A stretch of 64,000 bases of DNA from Clostridium sp. AT4 (GCF_001517625.2 NZ_LN999827.1:267348-331347); one strand, 5' to 3'; numbered from the stretch's first letter, positions 1-8,877 are shown. Notes: generated by a model not told the origin, from the letters alone. Numbers and translations: made by a program.

Positions 1-171
1 GATGATTTCAACACATTGAAAAATGATCTTATTTACCAACATTATTATCGCACAGAGAAAGAACTCTACACAGCAATCAAAGAATTTGCATATGTACAAT
101 ATAATCATGTACATCCGCATTCTTATAATGACTACAAAACGCCTTATGAGACTCGCTACGGAGTCGTATAA
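1..171 (+). CDS. IS3-family transposase OrfB, C-terminal end (cut by window edge)
   Basis: An open frame from base 1 gives 56 residues and a stop. It contains YRTEKEL, AYVQYNHVHPHS and a final TPYETRYG, which resemble the end of the DDE (rve) integrase domain of IS3/IS150-type OrfB proteins, where a Y-N-x-x-R/H-P-H-x-x-x-x-x-x-P motif is usual. The 5' part lies outside the window, so intactness cannot be judged. The following ~85 bases, up to the hairpin at 261, may contain the right end of the element; no terminal inverted repeat can be tested with one end only. Confidence 0.72.
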   Translation, partial: DDFNTLKNDLIYQHYYRTEKELYTAIKEFAYVQYNHVHPHSYNDYKTPYETRYGVV

Positions 172-260
172 ACCCTGTGATAGAAATTAAGAGTGTTACA
201 AACAAGCTTGACCATAACACCGATAACTGATTGATATAAGTTGTAACATAATATAAAAAA

Positions 261-314
261 TTGCCGCAAAAGCAATTCCTCTTTAAAAACAGGATTCCAT
301 TGCTTTTGCGGCAA
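261..314 (-). terminator. Intrinsic terminator of the CcdA-TlpA gene (possibly bidirectional)
   Basis: A perfect 15-bp inverted repeat (TTGCCGCAAAAGCAA at 261-275 with its complement at 300-314) is followed on the minus strand by a run of T (plus-strand A at 255-260). It sits 17 bases past the stop of the leftward gene. Confidence 0.85.
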
Positions 315-331
315 TCTTATTTTATGCTGTT

Positions 332-1693
332 TTATCTTCCTTCCATCTTCCCGTCCAACGTCTGACGTACAATGCTGTCCATCATATCCGCTGACAGCAT
401 ACCGCTCACATATCCAAATACGTTTCCATCCCGGTCAATCATAAAGGTGGTTGGGAAGGACATGATACCATAGGAATTAAACAGCTCTCCCTCTGTGTCC
501 ATCAGTACCGGGTAAGTATACCCTTTTTCTTCCATAAATGCGGCAATTTCTTCCTCAGAGCCTTCCTGTCCCATATTGGGCGCAGCAACGCCCAGAACAA
601 TTACCGCATCCTCTCCCTCTGTGGCAGACTTTTCATACAGCTTCTGAATATCCGGCATCTCAGCCTTACAGGGCGGACACCAGGTTGCCCAAAAGTTCAG
701 AAAAATCGTCTTTCCTCTGTAATCCTCCAGTCTGTGAATATTTCCGTACTGATCCTCCAGTTCAAAATCAACTGCCGGAATCACGGGACGCGCATCGGCT
801 GCCGTTTCTGCAGGCGCTGTTTCACCGGAAGCCTCCTCTGAAGCAGCTGTGCTTTCAGGCCCGCCTGTCCCGGACTCTGTACTTTCTCCTTCGTTATCTG
901 CTTCTGCTTTCTCCGCCACAGTGCCTTCTTCCATACGCTCCGTCCGGGGAACCTGTGTGCCGGAAATGCGTGATAAATATCCGGTCACATCATTCATTTT
1001 CCCGGTAAACATCAGAATACCCATAAGCACCATAAGGATACCGCCGATCTTTACCGTATACCGTACCACTCCCCTGTATTTCCTAAACAGTTCCAGAAGC
1101 CGGGTGGTAAAAAGCCCCACAAACAGAAACGGCAGCACAAAGCCCAGCGTATAAACGCCAATCAGGCCAAAGCCCTGTGATCTGGTCGCCGCGGAAGCGG
1201 CCATCAGAAGGACGCTTGTAAGAGCCGGTCCCACACAGGGCGTCCAGGCAAAGCTGAAGGTAAAGCCCATGAGCAGGGCAGTAACCGGAGACATGGCAAG
1301 GCGGTCCAGCTGAAACGGAAGACGGTGCTCCCTTCCCAGAACCGAGGATGTTCCAAATATCCCCAGCTGATACAGGCCAAACAGCATCACGAGAATACCG
1401 CCCACCCGTGCAAACATAGCCTGGTGGCTGTGAAAAAATCCTCCTACAGCCGATACGCCAAGCCCCAGAAGAAAAAAGGCAAAGCTGACTCCTGCCACAA
1501 AGAAAAGGGTATGAACCAACACTTTGCTTTGTTTATAATGAATCTTTCCGTCTTCGCCCTTTACGGCTGTTCCGCCGGAAAGATAGCCGATATAAAGGGG
1601 CAGCAAAGGCAGCACACAAGGGGAGAAGAAGCTTAGAAGACCCTGTAAAAATACGGTTACTGCAGATATACTTACATCCAATGTAAATCCCAT
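332..1693 (-). CDS. CcdA-type thiol transporter fused to a TlpA-like thioredoxin
   Basis: 453 residues. The N-terminal ~235 residues are a CcdA/DsbD-gamma membrane domain: a first helix with FFSPCVLPLLPLYIGYLSG, and a second conserved Cys in FAWTPCVGPALTS, the pair that passes electrons across the membrane. A ~65-residue Glu/Ala/Thr/Ser-rich linker leads to a TlpA/ResA-like redoxin domain with the WCPPC active site and a cis-Pro loop (SFPTTFMI). The predicted role is to carry cytoplasmic reducing power to the cell surface to reduce or isomerise extracellular thiols. The fusion places transporter and outward-facing oxidoreductase in one chain. The start is supported by GGAGG 7-8 bases upstream and by a promoter at 1724-1753; the gene appears monocistronic. 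Confidence 0.9.
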   Translation of the reverse strand: MGFTLDVSISAVTVFLQGLLSFFSPCVLPLLPLYIGYLSGGTAVKGEDGKIHYKQSKVLVHTLFFVAGVSFAFFLLGLGVSAVGGFFHSHQAMFARVGGILVMLFGLYQLGIFGTSSVLGREHRLPFQLDRLAMSPVTALLMGFTFSFAWTPCVGPALTSVLLMAASAATRSQGFGLIGVYTLGFVLPFLFVGLFTTRLLELFRKYRGVVRYTVKIGGILMVLMGILMFTGKMNDVTGYLSRISGTQVPRTERMEEGTVAEKAEADNEGESTESGTGGPESTAASEEASGETAPAETAADARPVIPAVDFELEDQYGNIHRLEDYRGKTIFLNFWATWCPPCKAEMPDIQKLYEKSATEGEDAVIVLGVAAPNMGQEGSEEEIAAFMEEKGYTYPVLMDTEGELFNSYGIMSFPTTFMIDRDGNVFGYVSGMLSADMMDSIVRQTLDGKMEGR

Positions 1694-1723
1694 AAATAAC
1701 CTCCAATTCTAAAATGTACTCTT

Positions 1724-1753
1724 TTTATACCCTGATATCTGCCCTTTTGTCAA
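1724..1753 (-). promoter_or_regulatory. Sigma-A promoter for ccdA-tlpA
   Basis: On the minus strand, TTGACA (1748-1753), an 18-bp spacer and TATAAA (1724-1729), about 30 bases ahead of the ATG. Confidence 0.7.
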
Positions 1754-1814
1754 GTGAGCTTGTCACAGACAAATATTATTTCAAAAGTTCATAAAAAGTT
1801 CATCTGCGCCAATA

Positions 1815-1844
1815 TTGGCATATATTTTAAAAATATGATATAAT
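1815..1844 (+). promoter_or_regulatory. Sigma-A promoter for the subtilase gene
   Basis: TTGGCA (1815-1820), an 18-bp spacer and TATAAT (1839-1844), followed by the ribosome site AGGAAAGGAG just before the ATG at 1872. Confidence 0.65.
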
Positions 1845-1871
1845 ACAGCCTCAGGAAAGGAGTTTTCAGAT

Positions 1872-3137
1872 ATGAACCATTTTATGGCAGCAGCCCTTTC
1901 AGCGGCGCTTTCCATTTCTATGACAGCATCATCTTCCCCGCTTACGGCTTTAGGCGCAAAGAACGGCAGCCGGGATTTTTCACTTTTTTTCAGCGGACCC
2001 GGAGTAGAAGCTGTTTCTTCCGGCGACGAATATTCCGAATATCAATGGGCCCTGCGCAATATGGGTAACCTGCAGAGAACGGAACGAAAGCTGAATATCC
2101 GCACATTAGACAGTATCTATGTTCACTATGGAGAAAGCGGCATTGACGGCATTTCCCTGCCGCCTCTCGGTCCCAGCAATTACGACGCCATTCAGACGGA
2201 CGCCGTATTGGGTATTGATATCAATATTAAGGAAGCCTGGCAGCTCTATGGGCAGCAGCCCGATAAACGCCCTGTCACTGTGGCTGTGATCGACACAGGA
2301 ATCGACACCTCCCATAAGGATTTAAAGGACGCCATCTGGATCAATGAGGATGAAATCCCCGGAGATTCCATTGACAATGACGGAAACGGCTATGTTGATG
2401 ATGTAAACGGCTGGAATTTCATTTCAAATACCAATCAGCTCTTTGCAGGCGATGAAGATACCCACGGCACCCACGGAGCAGGAACCATCGCAGCTGTAAA
2501 GGGAAACGGCGGCATAGCCGGCATCGGAGACAGCCATTATATAAAAATCATGGTATTAAAAGCCCTGGGAGGAGAAGAAGGAAAGGGATCTCCTGAAAGC
2601 GTAATCGAGGCAATCCGCTACGCAGAAGCCAATGGAGCGCAAATCTGCAATTTAAGCTTTGGCTCCGGACAAACCTCCCCTGAATTTGAGGCCGCCATCC
2701 GGGATTCCCATATGCTCTTTGTGGCTGCTGCCGGAAACGGCAACCAGTATGAAATCGGCTATGACATTGACAGACATCCGGTTTATCCTGCCAGCTTCCC
2801 CTATGATAATATTATTACCACGGGAAATCTTCTGTTTAACGGTCATCTGGATGAAAGCTCCAACTACGGACAGATAAACGTAGATCTGGCTGCTCCCGGA
2901 ACCTATATCCTGAGCACCGTACCAGCCGATACCTACGCCTATATGACCGGTACCTCCATGGCTGCTCCCATGGTCACAGGCGCAGCGGCTCTTCTCTACT
3001 CCGGTCGTCCGGATCTCAGCCTTTCAGATGTAAAAACTGCCCTTCTTTCCACAGTTCATAAGCTGGCCCCCTTAAAGGGAAAAACCGCTTCCAGCGGTAT
3101 GCTGGATGTGGCGGCGGCTATGAAGTGGGAAAAATAA
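1872..3137 (+). CDS. Secreted subtilisin-like serine protease (S8 family)
   Basis: 421 residues. A hydrophobic N-terminus (residues ~5-28) looks like a signal peptide, and residues ~30-130 may be a propeptide. The catalytic triad is visible: Asp141 in VAVIDTGIDTSH, His198 in HGTHGAGTIAA and Ser362 in GTSMAAPMVTGAA; Asn289 in AAAGNG is the usual oxyanion residue. Between Asp and His lies an insert DNDGNGYVDDVNGWNF, typical of thermitase/lantibiotic-protease-like S8 enzymes, where it often binds calcium. There is no cell-wall anchor or C-terminal domain. It is probably an extracellular peptidase. It stands alone between a divergent and a convergent neighbour, so its substrate cannot be told from context. 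Confidence 0.9.
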   Translation: MNHFMAAALSAALSISMTASSSPLTALGAKNGSRDFSLFFSGPGVEAVSSGDEYSEYQWALRNMGNLQRTERKLNIRTLDSIYVHYGESGIDGISLPPLGPSNYDAIQTDAVLGIDINIKEAWQLYGQQPDKRPVTVAVIDTGIDTSHKDLKDAIWINEDEIPGDSIDNDGNGYVDDVNGWNFISNTNQLFAGDEDTHGTHGAGTIAAVKGNGGIAGIGDSHYIKIMVLKALGGEEGKGSPESVIEAIRYAEANGAQICNLSFGSGQTSPEFEAAIRDSHMLFVAAAGNGNQYEIGYDIDRHPVYPASFPYDNIITTGNLLFNGHLDESSNYGQINVDLAAPGTYILSTVPADTYAYMTGTSMAAPMVTGAAALLYSGRPDLSLSDVKTALLSTVHKLAPLKGKTASSGMLDVAAAMKWEK

Positions 3138-3150
3138 TCATTTATTTCCA

Positions 3151-3216
3151 AAAAAACAGCCTGCCGGCTGCCGGGACTCATCAAAAGCACCGTCAGCCAG
3201 AAGGCTGTTTTATTTT
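3151..3216. terminator. Bidirectional terminator between the subtilase and the decarboxylase operon
   Basis: AAAACAGCCT (3153-3162) pairs with AGGCTGTTTT (3202-3211), with A and T runs outside both arms. It can stop transcription from the rightward subtilase and from the leftward operon ending at 3241. Confidence 0.75.
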
Positions 3217-3240
3217 ACATATGCAGTTTTATCCCGTCAT

Positions 3241-4653
3241 TTACACAGGGTAAGCCTTATTTTCCTTATCAGCTACAGTCACATCTACCTTTTTCTGCTG
3301 TGCTTCTCTGTACTGGAAGAACTCCTTGGCTACAGCCGGGAACAGAGCGTAGCTTAATACGTCCTCATCCTGCTGCTTCCACTGAGCGCATTCCTTCTCA
3401 AACTGAGAAAGCTGAGGCTGGATCAGATCTGCCGGACGGCAGGTGATCGGCGTCTCGTCACCGATGATCTTCTTCTGTACTTCCGGATTAAATGGCTTTA
3501 CAGTCTGTCCGAACTCACCAAGCATGATCTTCTTGGACTCCTTCGGAACCATCTTATAGCGCTCACCCATAAGCACGTTGAGAACTGCCTGTGTACCAAC
3601 GATCTGAGAAGAAGGAGTTACCAGAGGTGGCTCTCCGAAGTCTTTTCTTACTCTTGGAATCTCCTCTAATACCTGCTGATACTTGTCTTCCTGTCCTGCT
3701 TCCTTTAACTGGCTTACAAGGTTGGAAAGCATACCGCCAGGTACCTGATACTGCAAGGTCTTGATATTTACACCCAGAACCTTCGGATTTAAGAGGCCGC
3801 TCTTTAAAGCTTCCTCACGAATCGGCTGGAAGTATGCCGCAATTTCCGCCAGAAGATTCTGATCATAGCCTGTATCATATGGAGTGCCTCTGAAGGTCTC
3901 AACCATAACCTCAGTTGCCGGCTGACTGGTTCCCAGAGCCAGTGGTGACATGGCGCAGTCGATAATCTCACAGCCTGCCTCTACGGCCTTCATATAGGTC
4001 ATGGAAGCAACGCCGGATGTATAATGGGTATGAAGGTCGATCGGAAGCTTTGTACCTTCCTTTAATGCCTGTACCAGCTCTGCCGCCTGATATGGAGTCA
4101 GAAGACCTGCCATATCCTTGATACACAGAGAGTCTGCACCCATATCCTCGATCTTTCTTGCAATGTCTCTCCAGTAATCCAGAGTATAAGCATCACCCAG
4201 GGTATAGCACAGAGCAATCTGAGCATGTCCCTTTTCCTTCTTGGTAGCCTTTACGGCTGTCTCCAGATTGCGGATATCATTTAAACAGTCAAAAATACGG
4301 ATAATATCAATACCATTTGCAATGGACTTCTGTACGAAATACTCTACTACATCATCTGCATAATGGTTGTAGCCCAGGATATTCTGTCCGCGGAACAGCA
4401 TCTGCAGCTTTGTATTCTTAAAGCCGTCTCTTAATTTTCTTAAACGCTCCCATGGATCTTCCTTTAAGAAACGCAGGCAGGCATCAAAGGTAGCGCCTCC
4501 CCAGCACTCTACTGCATGGTAGCCTACTTTGTCCATCTTATCGATGATGGGAAGCATCTGCTCTGTTGACATTCTGGTCGCAAGCAAAGACTGATGGGCG
4601 TCACGCAGGACGGTTTCCACGATCTTTACCGGCTTCTTCTCTATCTCTGCCAT
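3241..4653 (-). CDS. Oxaloacetate decarboxylase alpha / pyruvate carboxylase B-like carboxyltransferase (5S type)
   Basis: 470 residues; the product carries the HMGL-like TIM barrel (EIVETVLRDAHQSLLATRMS-type start, WGGATFDACLRFLKEDPW) and the PYC/OADA domain. Metal and substrate ligands expected for the 5S fold are present: Asp in LRDAHQS, Lys in CIKDMAGLL, and His-x-His in DLHTHYTSG. It ends without the C-terminal biotin domain of full-length OadA; the biotin carrier is the separate gene at 5890. The protein should transfer CO2 between biotin and pyruvate/oxaloacetate, like the transcarboxylase 5S subunit. It is the last gene of the operon, 40 bases after oadB, with AAGGAGG-like spacing before its ATG. 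Confidence 0.9.
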   Translation of the reverse strand: MAEIEKKPVKIVETVLRDAHQSLLATRMSTEQMLPIIDKMDKVGYHAVECWGGATFDACLRFLKEDPWERLRKLRDGFKNTKLQMLFRGQNILGYNHYADDVVEYFVQKSIANGIDIIRIFDCLNDIRNLETAVKATKKEKGHAQIALCYTLGDAYTLDYWRDIARKIEDMGADSLCIKDMAGLLTPYQAAELVQALKEGTKLPIDLHTHYTSGVASMTYMKAVEAGCEIIDCAMSPLALGTSQPATEVMVETFRGTPYDTGYDQNLLAEIAAYFQPIREEALKSGLLNPKVLGVNIKTLQYQVPGGMLSNLVSQLKEAGQEDKYQQVLEEIPRVRKDFGEPPLVTPSSQIVGTQAVLNVLMGERYKMVPKESKKIMLGEFGQTVKPFNPEVQKKIIGDETPITCRPADLIQPQLSQFEKECAQWKQQDEDVLSYALFPAVAKEFFQYREAQQKKVDVTVADKENKAYPV

Positions 4654-4693
4654 AGTTAAAAATCCTCCTTAAATACTGTGATAAAATTCCCTT

Positions 4694-5839
4694 TTATACG
4701 CCAAAGATTGCCATAAAAGTACCGGCTGCTACAGCCGTGCCGATCACGCCTGCAACGTTTGGTCCCATTGCGTGCATCAGCAGGAAGTTGGTAGGATCAT
4801 ACTCGGAACCAACCTTCTGGGATACGCGGGCTGCCATAGGTACGGCAGACACGCCTGCGGAACCGATAAGAGGATTGATCTTTCCTCCGGTCAGCTTGCA
4901 CAGAAGCTTTCCTAACAGGATACCGCCTACGGTACCGAAAATAAATGCAACCAGACCTAAAAGAACGATCTTGATGGTAGTTACATTTAAGAATGCCTCT
5001 GCACTGGTAGTAGCACCTACGGATGTACCCAGCAGGATAACGACAATGTACATCAGGGCATTGGATGCTGTCTCTGCCAGCTGTTTTACAACACCGCTCT
5101 CACGGAACAGGTTTCCTAACATCAGCATACCTACTAATGGAGCAGTAGACGGCAGAATCAGGCAGACTACAATTGTTACAATGATCGGGAATAAAATCTT
5201 TTCCAGCTTGGATACGGAACGGAGCTGTTCCATCTTGATCTTGCGCTCCTTATCCGTAGTGAGCAGCTTCATAAACGGCGGCTGGATAATAGGAACCAGA
5301 GCCATATAGGAATAAGCTGCAACTGCGATTGGACCCATGATCTGGGTCTGTCCCAGCTTACTGCAAAGGAACAGAGAGGTAGGGCCGTCAGCACCGCCGA
5401 TGATGGAAATAGCAGCCGCTTCCTTTCCTGAGAATCCCAGGAAAATTGCCAGGAAATATGCGGCATAGATACCCAACTGAGCAGCAGCACCCATAAGGAA
5501 GCTGATGGGGTTTGCGATCAGCGGACCGAAGTCTGTCATGGCTCCTACGCCAAGGAAGATCAGGGACGGAAGGATACTCCACTCATCCAGAGTAAAGAAA
5601 TACCACAAAAGACCGCCGATGCCGTTGGACGTTTCTTCCGGAGAATACATGATTTCCGGATAGATATTTACAAGCAGCATGCCAAATGCGATGGGGATCA
5701 GCAGCAGAGGCTCAAATCCCCGGCGGATTGCCAGGTATAAGAAGACCAGCGCCACACCGATCATCACATAGTTCCCAATGGTCAGATGGAAAAACGCCAT
5801 CTGTCCCAAAAGGTTTGTTACTAAATTGCCAAAATCCAT
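4694..5839 (-). CDS. oadB: Na+-translocating decarboxylase beta subunit (OadB/MmdB/GcdB family)
   Basis: 381 residues with about nine to eleven hydrophobic segments. The family signature GGADGPTSLFLCSKL, whose Asp is essential for Na+ transport and decarboxylation in studied homologues, is intact, as is the C-terminal block MHAMGPNVAGVIGTAVAAG. Its length matches the family. This integral membrane subunit decarboxylates carboxybiotin and couples it to Na+ export. It lies between the biotin carrier and the 5S-like gene in the operon, as expected for a complete membrane pump. Confidence 0.93.
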   Translation of the reverse strand: MDFGNLVTNLLGQMAFFHLTIGNYVMIGVALVFLYLAIRRGFEPLLLIPIAFGMLLVNIYPEIMYSPEETSNGIGGLLWYFFTLDEWSILPSLIFLGVGAMTDFGPLIANPISFLMGAAAQLGIYAAYFLAIFLGFSGKEAAAISIIGGADGPTSLFLCSKLGQTQIMGPIAVAAYSYMALVPIIQPPFMKLLTTDKERKIKMEQLRSVSKLEKILFPIIVTIVVCLILPSTAPLVGMLMLGNLFRESGVVKQLAETASNALMYIVVILLGTSVGATTSAEAFLNVTTIKIVLLGLVAFIFGTVGGILLGKLLCKLTGGKINPLIGSAGVSAVPMAARVSQKVGSEYDPTNFLLMHAMGPNVAGVIGTAVAAGTFMAIFGV

Positions 5840-5889
5840 AATGTTACCTCCATAATGGAATCCAACTTACTGCGGATCCGTGTTTCTGC

Positions 5890-6282
5890 TTAGTTCAGAG
5901 TGGCTAAAACTGCGCCGGACTCAACGGAATCGCCTGTGGATACATTTATGCTGGCAACGGTACCGTCCTGAGGAGCAACGATGTCATTTTCCATCTTCAT
6001 AGCCTCAAGAACAAGAACAGTTTCGCCTTTCTTTACTGCCTGGCCTGCTGCAGCCTTTACAGCTACGATTTTTCCAGGCATAGGAGCCGTTACCTTAACG
6101 GAGCCTGCTGCGCCTGCAGGTGCAGCAGGAGCTGGTGCCGGTGCGGCAGCGGGAGCTGGTGCCGGTGCAGGTACGGGGGCTGCGGGAGCCGGTGCGGCTG
6201 CAAAAGCGGCTGGTGCGGCTGCGCCTTCTTCAACGGTTACTGCATATGCTTTTCCATTTACTGTAATGGTATATGTCTTCAT
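5890..6282 (-). CDS. Biotin carboxyl carrier subunit with Ala/Pro hinge
   Basis: 130 residues: a short N-terminal beta segment (KTYTITVNGKAYAVTVEEG), a flexible Ala-Pro-rich linker (residues ~22-60), and a C-terminal biotinyl domain with the biotinylation motif EAMKMEND. It matches MmdC / transcarboxylase 1.3S-type carriers in size and layout. It should swing the biotin between the two carboxyltransferases of this operon and the OadB pump. The ATG follows an AGGAGGA ribosome site. Confidence 0.93.
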   Translation of the reverse strand: MKTYTITVNGKAYAVTVEEGAAAPAAFAAAPAPAAPVPAPAPAPAAAPAPAPAAPAGAAGSVKVTAPMPGKIVAVKAAAGQAVKKGETVLVLEAMKMENDIVAPQDGTVASINVSTGDSVESGAVLATLN

Positions 6283-6314
6283 GATCTGTTTCCTCCTTGA
6301 TTTGAAATGAGTCT

Positions 6315-7148
6315 TTATCTTCTTCTGGAACTGCTTACGCGGCGGATGGAGCGTACCACCAGACCGTTGGGTGAAGTTCCCTCATAGGCCGCAATCGCTG
6401 CTGCCATCACTGCTACAAGCTCTGCATCATCTGCCAGCTCCGGTCCTGTTGTCTGTAAAGCAGAAACTGCCGGTGCAGCAGAAACAGCCGGTACAGGAGC
6501 TTTCGCAGGTTCTGCCTTCTTATCAGCCGCTTTATTCTTCTGTCCTTCTTCCCATGCATGGATGAACTTAAAGCAGGAAATCAGAAGGCTGATAAATACC
6601 AGTACACAGAATACGGTTCCAAGACCGATGAGCGTATATACGCTGGCCGTCCTTAACAGGCCTCCGATGGAGCTGTCCTCCTCAACGCCTGCAGACATAT
6701 CGGTAAACTGAGCCTGGATCTGCTGTGTTGCCATATTCAAGTTCATAACATACTTTTTGGTTCCCTCTGCAAACTCTACAGGAAGGATCACCGTATAGCT
6801 TCCGTCCTCCAGAAGCACCACAGAGCCATCCTCAATATCAACACTGCGGAGAGCGCCCATCTCTTCCCGCACATCAAGCTGGGCCTGATAAAGCTCTGCA
6901 GAAACGGTATCTCCCTGAGACTGGGCCAGCTTGCCCTGGACTACCAGCTGTTCATCGGAAGCGCCCAGAGTCTGAGCTGCGGATAAAAGAAGGGACTGTC
7001 CCATGGCGTCTTCCACAGGCGTACCGTCCATGCTGATGGATAAGCTTTCTGTTTCCTCCTCTGTTTTAGAGCAGGCAGACAGACTTACCAGGCAGGCAGA
7101 TACTAAAACTGCTGCTGCCATCCTTTTAAATAATCGTCTCATATACAT
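6315..7148 (-). CDS. OadG-type subunit fused to an N-terminal lipoprotein domain
   Basis: 277 residues. The N-terminus is a lipoprotein signal (MRRLFKRM..., lipobox LSAC at about residue 26-29), followed by a ~130-residue outward-facing domain of unknown fold, then one membrane helix (YTLIGLGTVFCVLVFISLLISCF), a Lys/Ala/Pro linker and a short C-terminal segment (DDAELVAVMAAAIAAYEG...VVRSIRR) typical of OadG/MmdD small subunits. Those subunits normally assemble and anchor the decarboxylase complex; usual lengths are below ~130 residues, so the lipoprotein part is an addition. The start could also be the Met two codons on. It lies 11 bases after the carboxyltransferase gene. Confidence 0.8.
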   Translation of the reverse strand: MYMRRLFKRMAAAVLVSACLVSLSACSKTEEETESLSISMDGTPVEDAMGQSLLLSAAQTLGASDEQLVVQGKLAQSQGDTVSAELYQAQLDVREEMGALRSVDIEDGSVVLLEDGSYTVILPVEFAEGTKKYVMNLNMATQQIQAQFTDMSAGVEEDSSIGGLLRTASVYTLIGLGTVFCVLVFISLLISCFKFIHAWEEGQKNKAADKKAEPAKAPVPAVSAAPAVSALQTTGPELADDAELVAVMAAAIAAYEGTSPNGLVVRSIRRVSSSRRR

Positions 7149-7159
7149 GTCACCCCTCT

Positions 7160-8611
7160 TTAAACCGTGCCATGCTTCTTTGAAGGACGGTCCTCACTTT
7201 TTGTATAAAGCATATCAAATGCAGCTGCCAGCCTCTGGCGGGTTTCCTCTGCCTTGATGATATCGTCTGCATAGCCTCTTCTTGCGGCAGCCACTGCTCC
7301 GGACTGAGTCTTTGTATACTCGGCAGTCTTTTCGCTGATCAGAGCCACTGCATCATCAGAAGCCTCGATTTCCTTTGCATACATGATCTTAACCGCAGCC
7401 TCAGGCTCCATAGTGCCGATCACTGCATTTGGCCATGCATATACCAGGTCGGTTCCCAGGCTCTTGCTTCCCATGGTAAGGCCTGCGCTTCCCAGTGCCT
7501 TTCCGGTTACTACAGTCACCTTTGGAACAGTAGCGTCTGCATAAGCGTAGGTTAAGCGGGCTGCTGCTCTGGCGATCCGTCTTTCGCTGCACATCTTTGC
7601 CTTATAGCCGTTTACATTTGTGAGGGTCAGCAGAGGAATACTGAATGCGTCGCAGAAGCTGATCAGCTCCACTGCCTTGTCACAGCCCTTGCCGGATAAA
7701 GCAGCCTCAAACTCATCTGCCTTCTTTCCATCCTCATAACGCTCTGTGCGGTTTGCCACACAGCCCACAGTCACGCCATTTAAACGGATGAATGCAGTTA
7801 CCATAGAAGGTTCATAATCCTTCTTTACTTCCATTACAAAATGATTATCAGAAATCATGGATAATACCTGGATAGGATCTCCCGCCAGACCTTCAATGCC
7901 GCTGCACATACGGTTTAAATCATCCTGGCAGTCCTCCTCGGAAAGATCCTCTTCGTTATTAGCAGGAAGAATGGATACCAGAGTACGGATCTGAGACAGA
8001 ATGGATGCTTCATCACCGGTAAAATCAACAACGCCGGACTCCTTGCTCTGGAATGCAGCTGCCGCTGTATCACATTTTGCCTTATAATTGCCCTCTAATG
8101 CATTGGGAGCATTTACAAAGAGCTGCGCGGACTTCTCTTCCATAAAGGTAAAATCTGCCATTCCGGCTGCCACAGCCATTCCGCCGCCGCAGGTACCGAA
8201 TACTGCCATGATCTGAGGGATCACACCAGATGCCATTGCCTGGCTTAAATACAGCTTTCCAAAGCCATCCAGCGCATCTGTTGCCTCCTGCAGACGCAGT
8301 CCGGCACAGTCTACCAGACCGATCACAGGTGCTCCCATCTTCATAGCCATGGAATAAATGCTGCAGATCTTCTTTGCATGCATCTCACCCATGGAGCCTC
8401 CCAGTACGGATGCATCCTGGCTGTATACATAAACCAGGCATCCTCCGATGGTGCCGTAGCCTGTAATCACACCGTCAGCCGGTGTTTCCTGCTCAGCCAT
8501 GTTAAAGTCCGTGTTTCTAGCGGTGATATACGCGCCGACTTCAACAAAACTGTTCTCATCAAGCAGGGATGCAATACGGCTGCTTGCTGAAGTTTGTGCT
8601 GAATTACTCAT
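7160..8611 (-). CDS. mmdA: Acyl-CoA carboxyltransferase (methylmalonyl-CoA decarboxylase alpha / 12S type)
   Basis: 483 residues from the chosen ATG at 8611, which has GGAGG eight bases upstream; a longer in-frame start at 8704 would lie inside the promoter and is not supported. The protein has the two-half crotonase-like carboxyltransferase fold: GLVDCAGLRLQEA in the N-half, with FGTCGGGMAVAAG forming one oxyanion loop, and GKALGSAGLTMGSKSLGTD plus AWPNAVIGTMEPEAAVKIM in the C-half. These match propionyl-/methylmalonyl-CoA enzymes. As first gene of the operon, it probably takes CO2 from (S)-methylmalonyl-CoA onto the biotin carrier. Substrate specificity (methylmalonyl versus glutaconyl or malonyl) is inferred, not read. 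Confidence 0.88.
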   Translation of the reverse strand: MSNSAQTSASSRIASLLDENSFVEVGAYITARNTDFNMAEQETPADGVITGYGTIGGCLVYVYSQDASVLGGSMGEMHAKKICSIYSMAMKMGAPVIGLVDCAGLRLQEATDALDGFGKLYLSQAMASGVIPQIMAVFGTCGGGMAVAAGMADFTFMEEKSAQLFVNAPNALEGNYKAKCDTAAAAFQSKESGVVDFTGDEASILSQIRTLVSILPANNEEDLSEEDCQDDLNRMCSGIEGLAGDPIQVLSMISDNHFVMEVKKDYEPSMVTAFIRLNGVTVGCVANRTERYEDGKKADEFEAALSGKGCDKAVELISFCDAFSIPLLTLTNVNGYKAKMCSERRIARAAARLTYAYADATVPKVTVVTGKALGSAGLTMGSKSLGTDLVYAWPNAVIGTMEPEAAVKIMYAKEIEASDDAVALISEKTAEYTKTQSGAVAAARRGYADDIIKAEETRQRLAAAFDMLYTKSEDRPSKKHGTV

Positions 8612-8709
8612 TTTCCAGTCCTCCATCATTCTAAAGTTTACAATACTGGCTGGAACTGCAAAAAATCCCCTTACAGTTCCGCATAAAAACAAAAATACTG
8701 CCATATATG

Positions 8710-8738
8710 ATTATAATAAGATTTTTGTCAAATGACAA
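8710..8738 (-). promoter_or_regulatory. Sigma-A promoter of the decarboxylase operon
   Basis: On the minus strand, TTGTCA (8733-8738), exactly 17 bp, and TATAAT (8710-8715). A second TTGACA overlaps the spacer. The leader to the ATG at 8611 is about 90 bases. Confidence 0.8.
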
Positions 8739-8792
8739 GACCCCAGAACCATGAAATTGCCTGTTTTCGATAAATTATTAACAAATTTTTTC

Positions 8793-8877
8793 AAAAAAAC
8801 GGGCGCAGTCCCCATGCCTGCATCCAGAGAGTTCCTCTCGCTTTATGCAGGTACATGAAACAGCGCCCATTTTTTAT
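8793..8877 (-). terminator. Terminator of lysC
   Basis: GGGCGC (8801-8806) pairs with GCGCCC (8863-8868), and CCTGCAT (8817-8823) with ATGCAGG (8845-8851). A run of plus-strand A at 8793-8799 gives the T tract on the minus strand. It is downstream of the leftward lysC stop at 8942. Confidence 0.75.

Noticed and set aside
3241-4653. Truncation of OadA because the biotin domain is missing
   Set aside because: The biotin carrier is a separate gene in the same operon, the normal split arrangement of 5S-type subunits, so this is not a broken gene.
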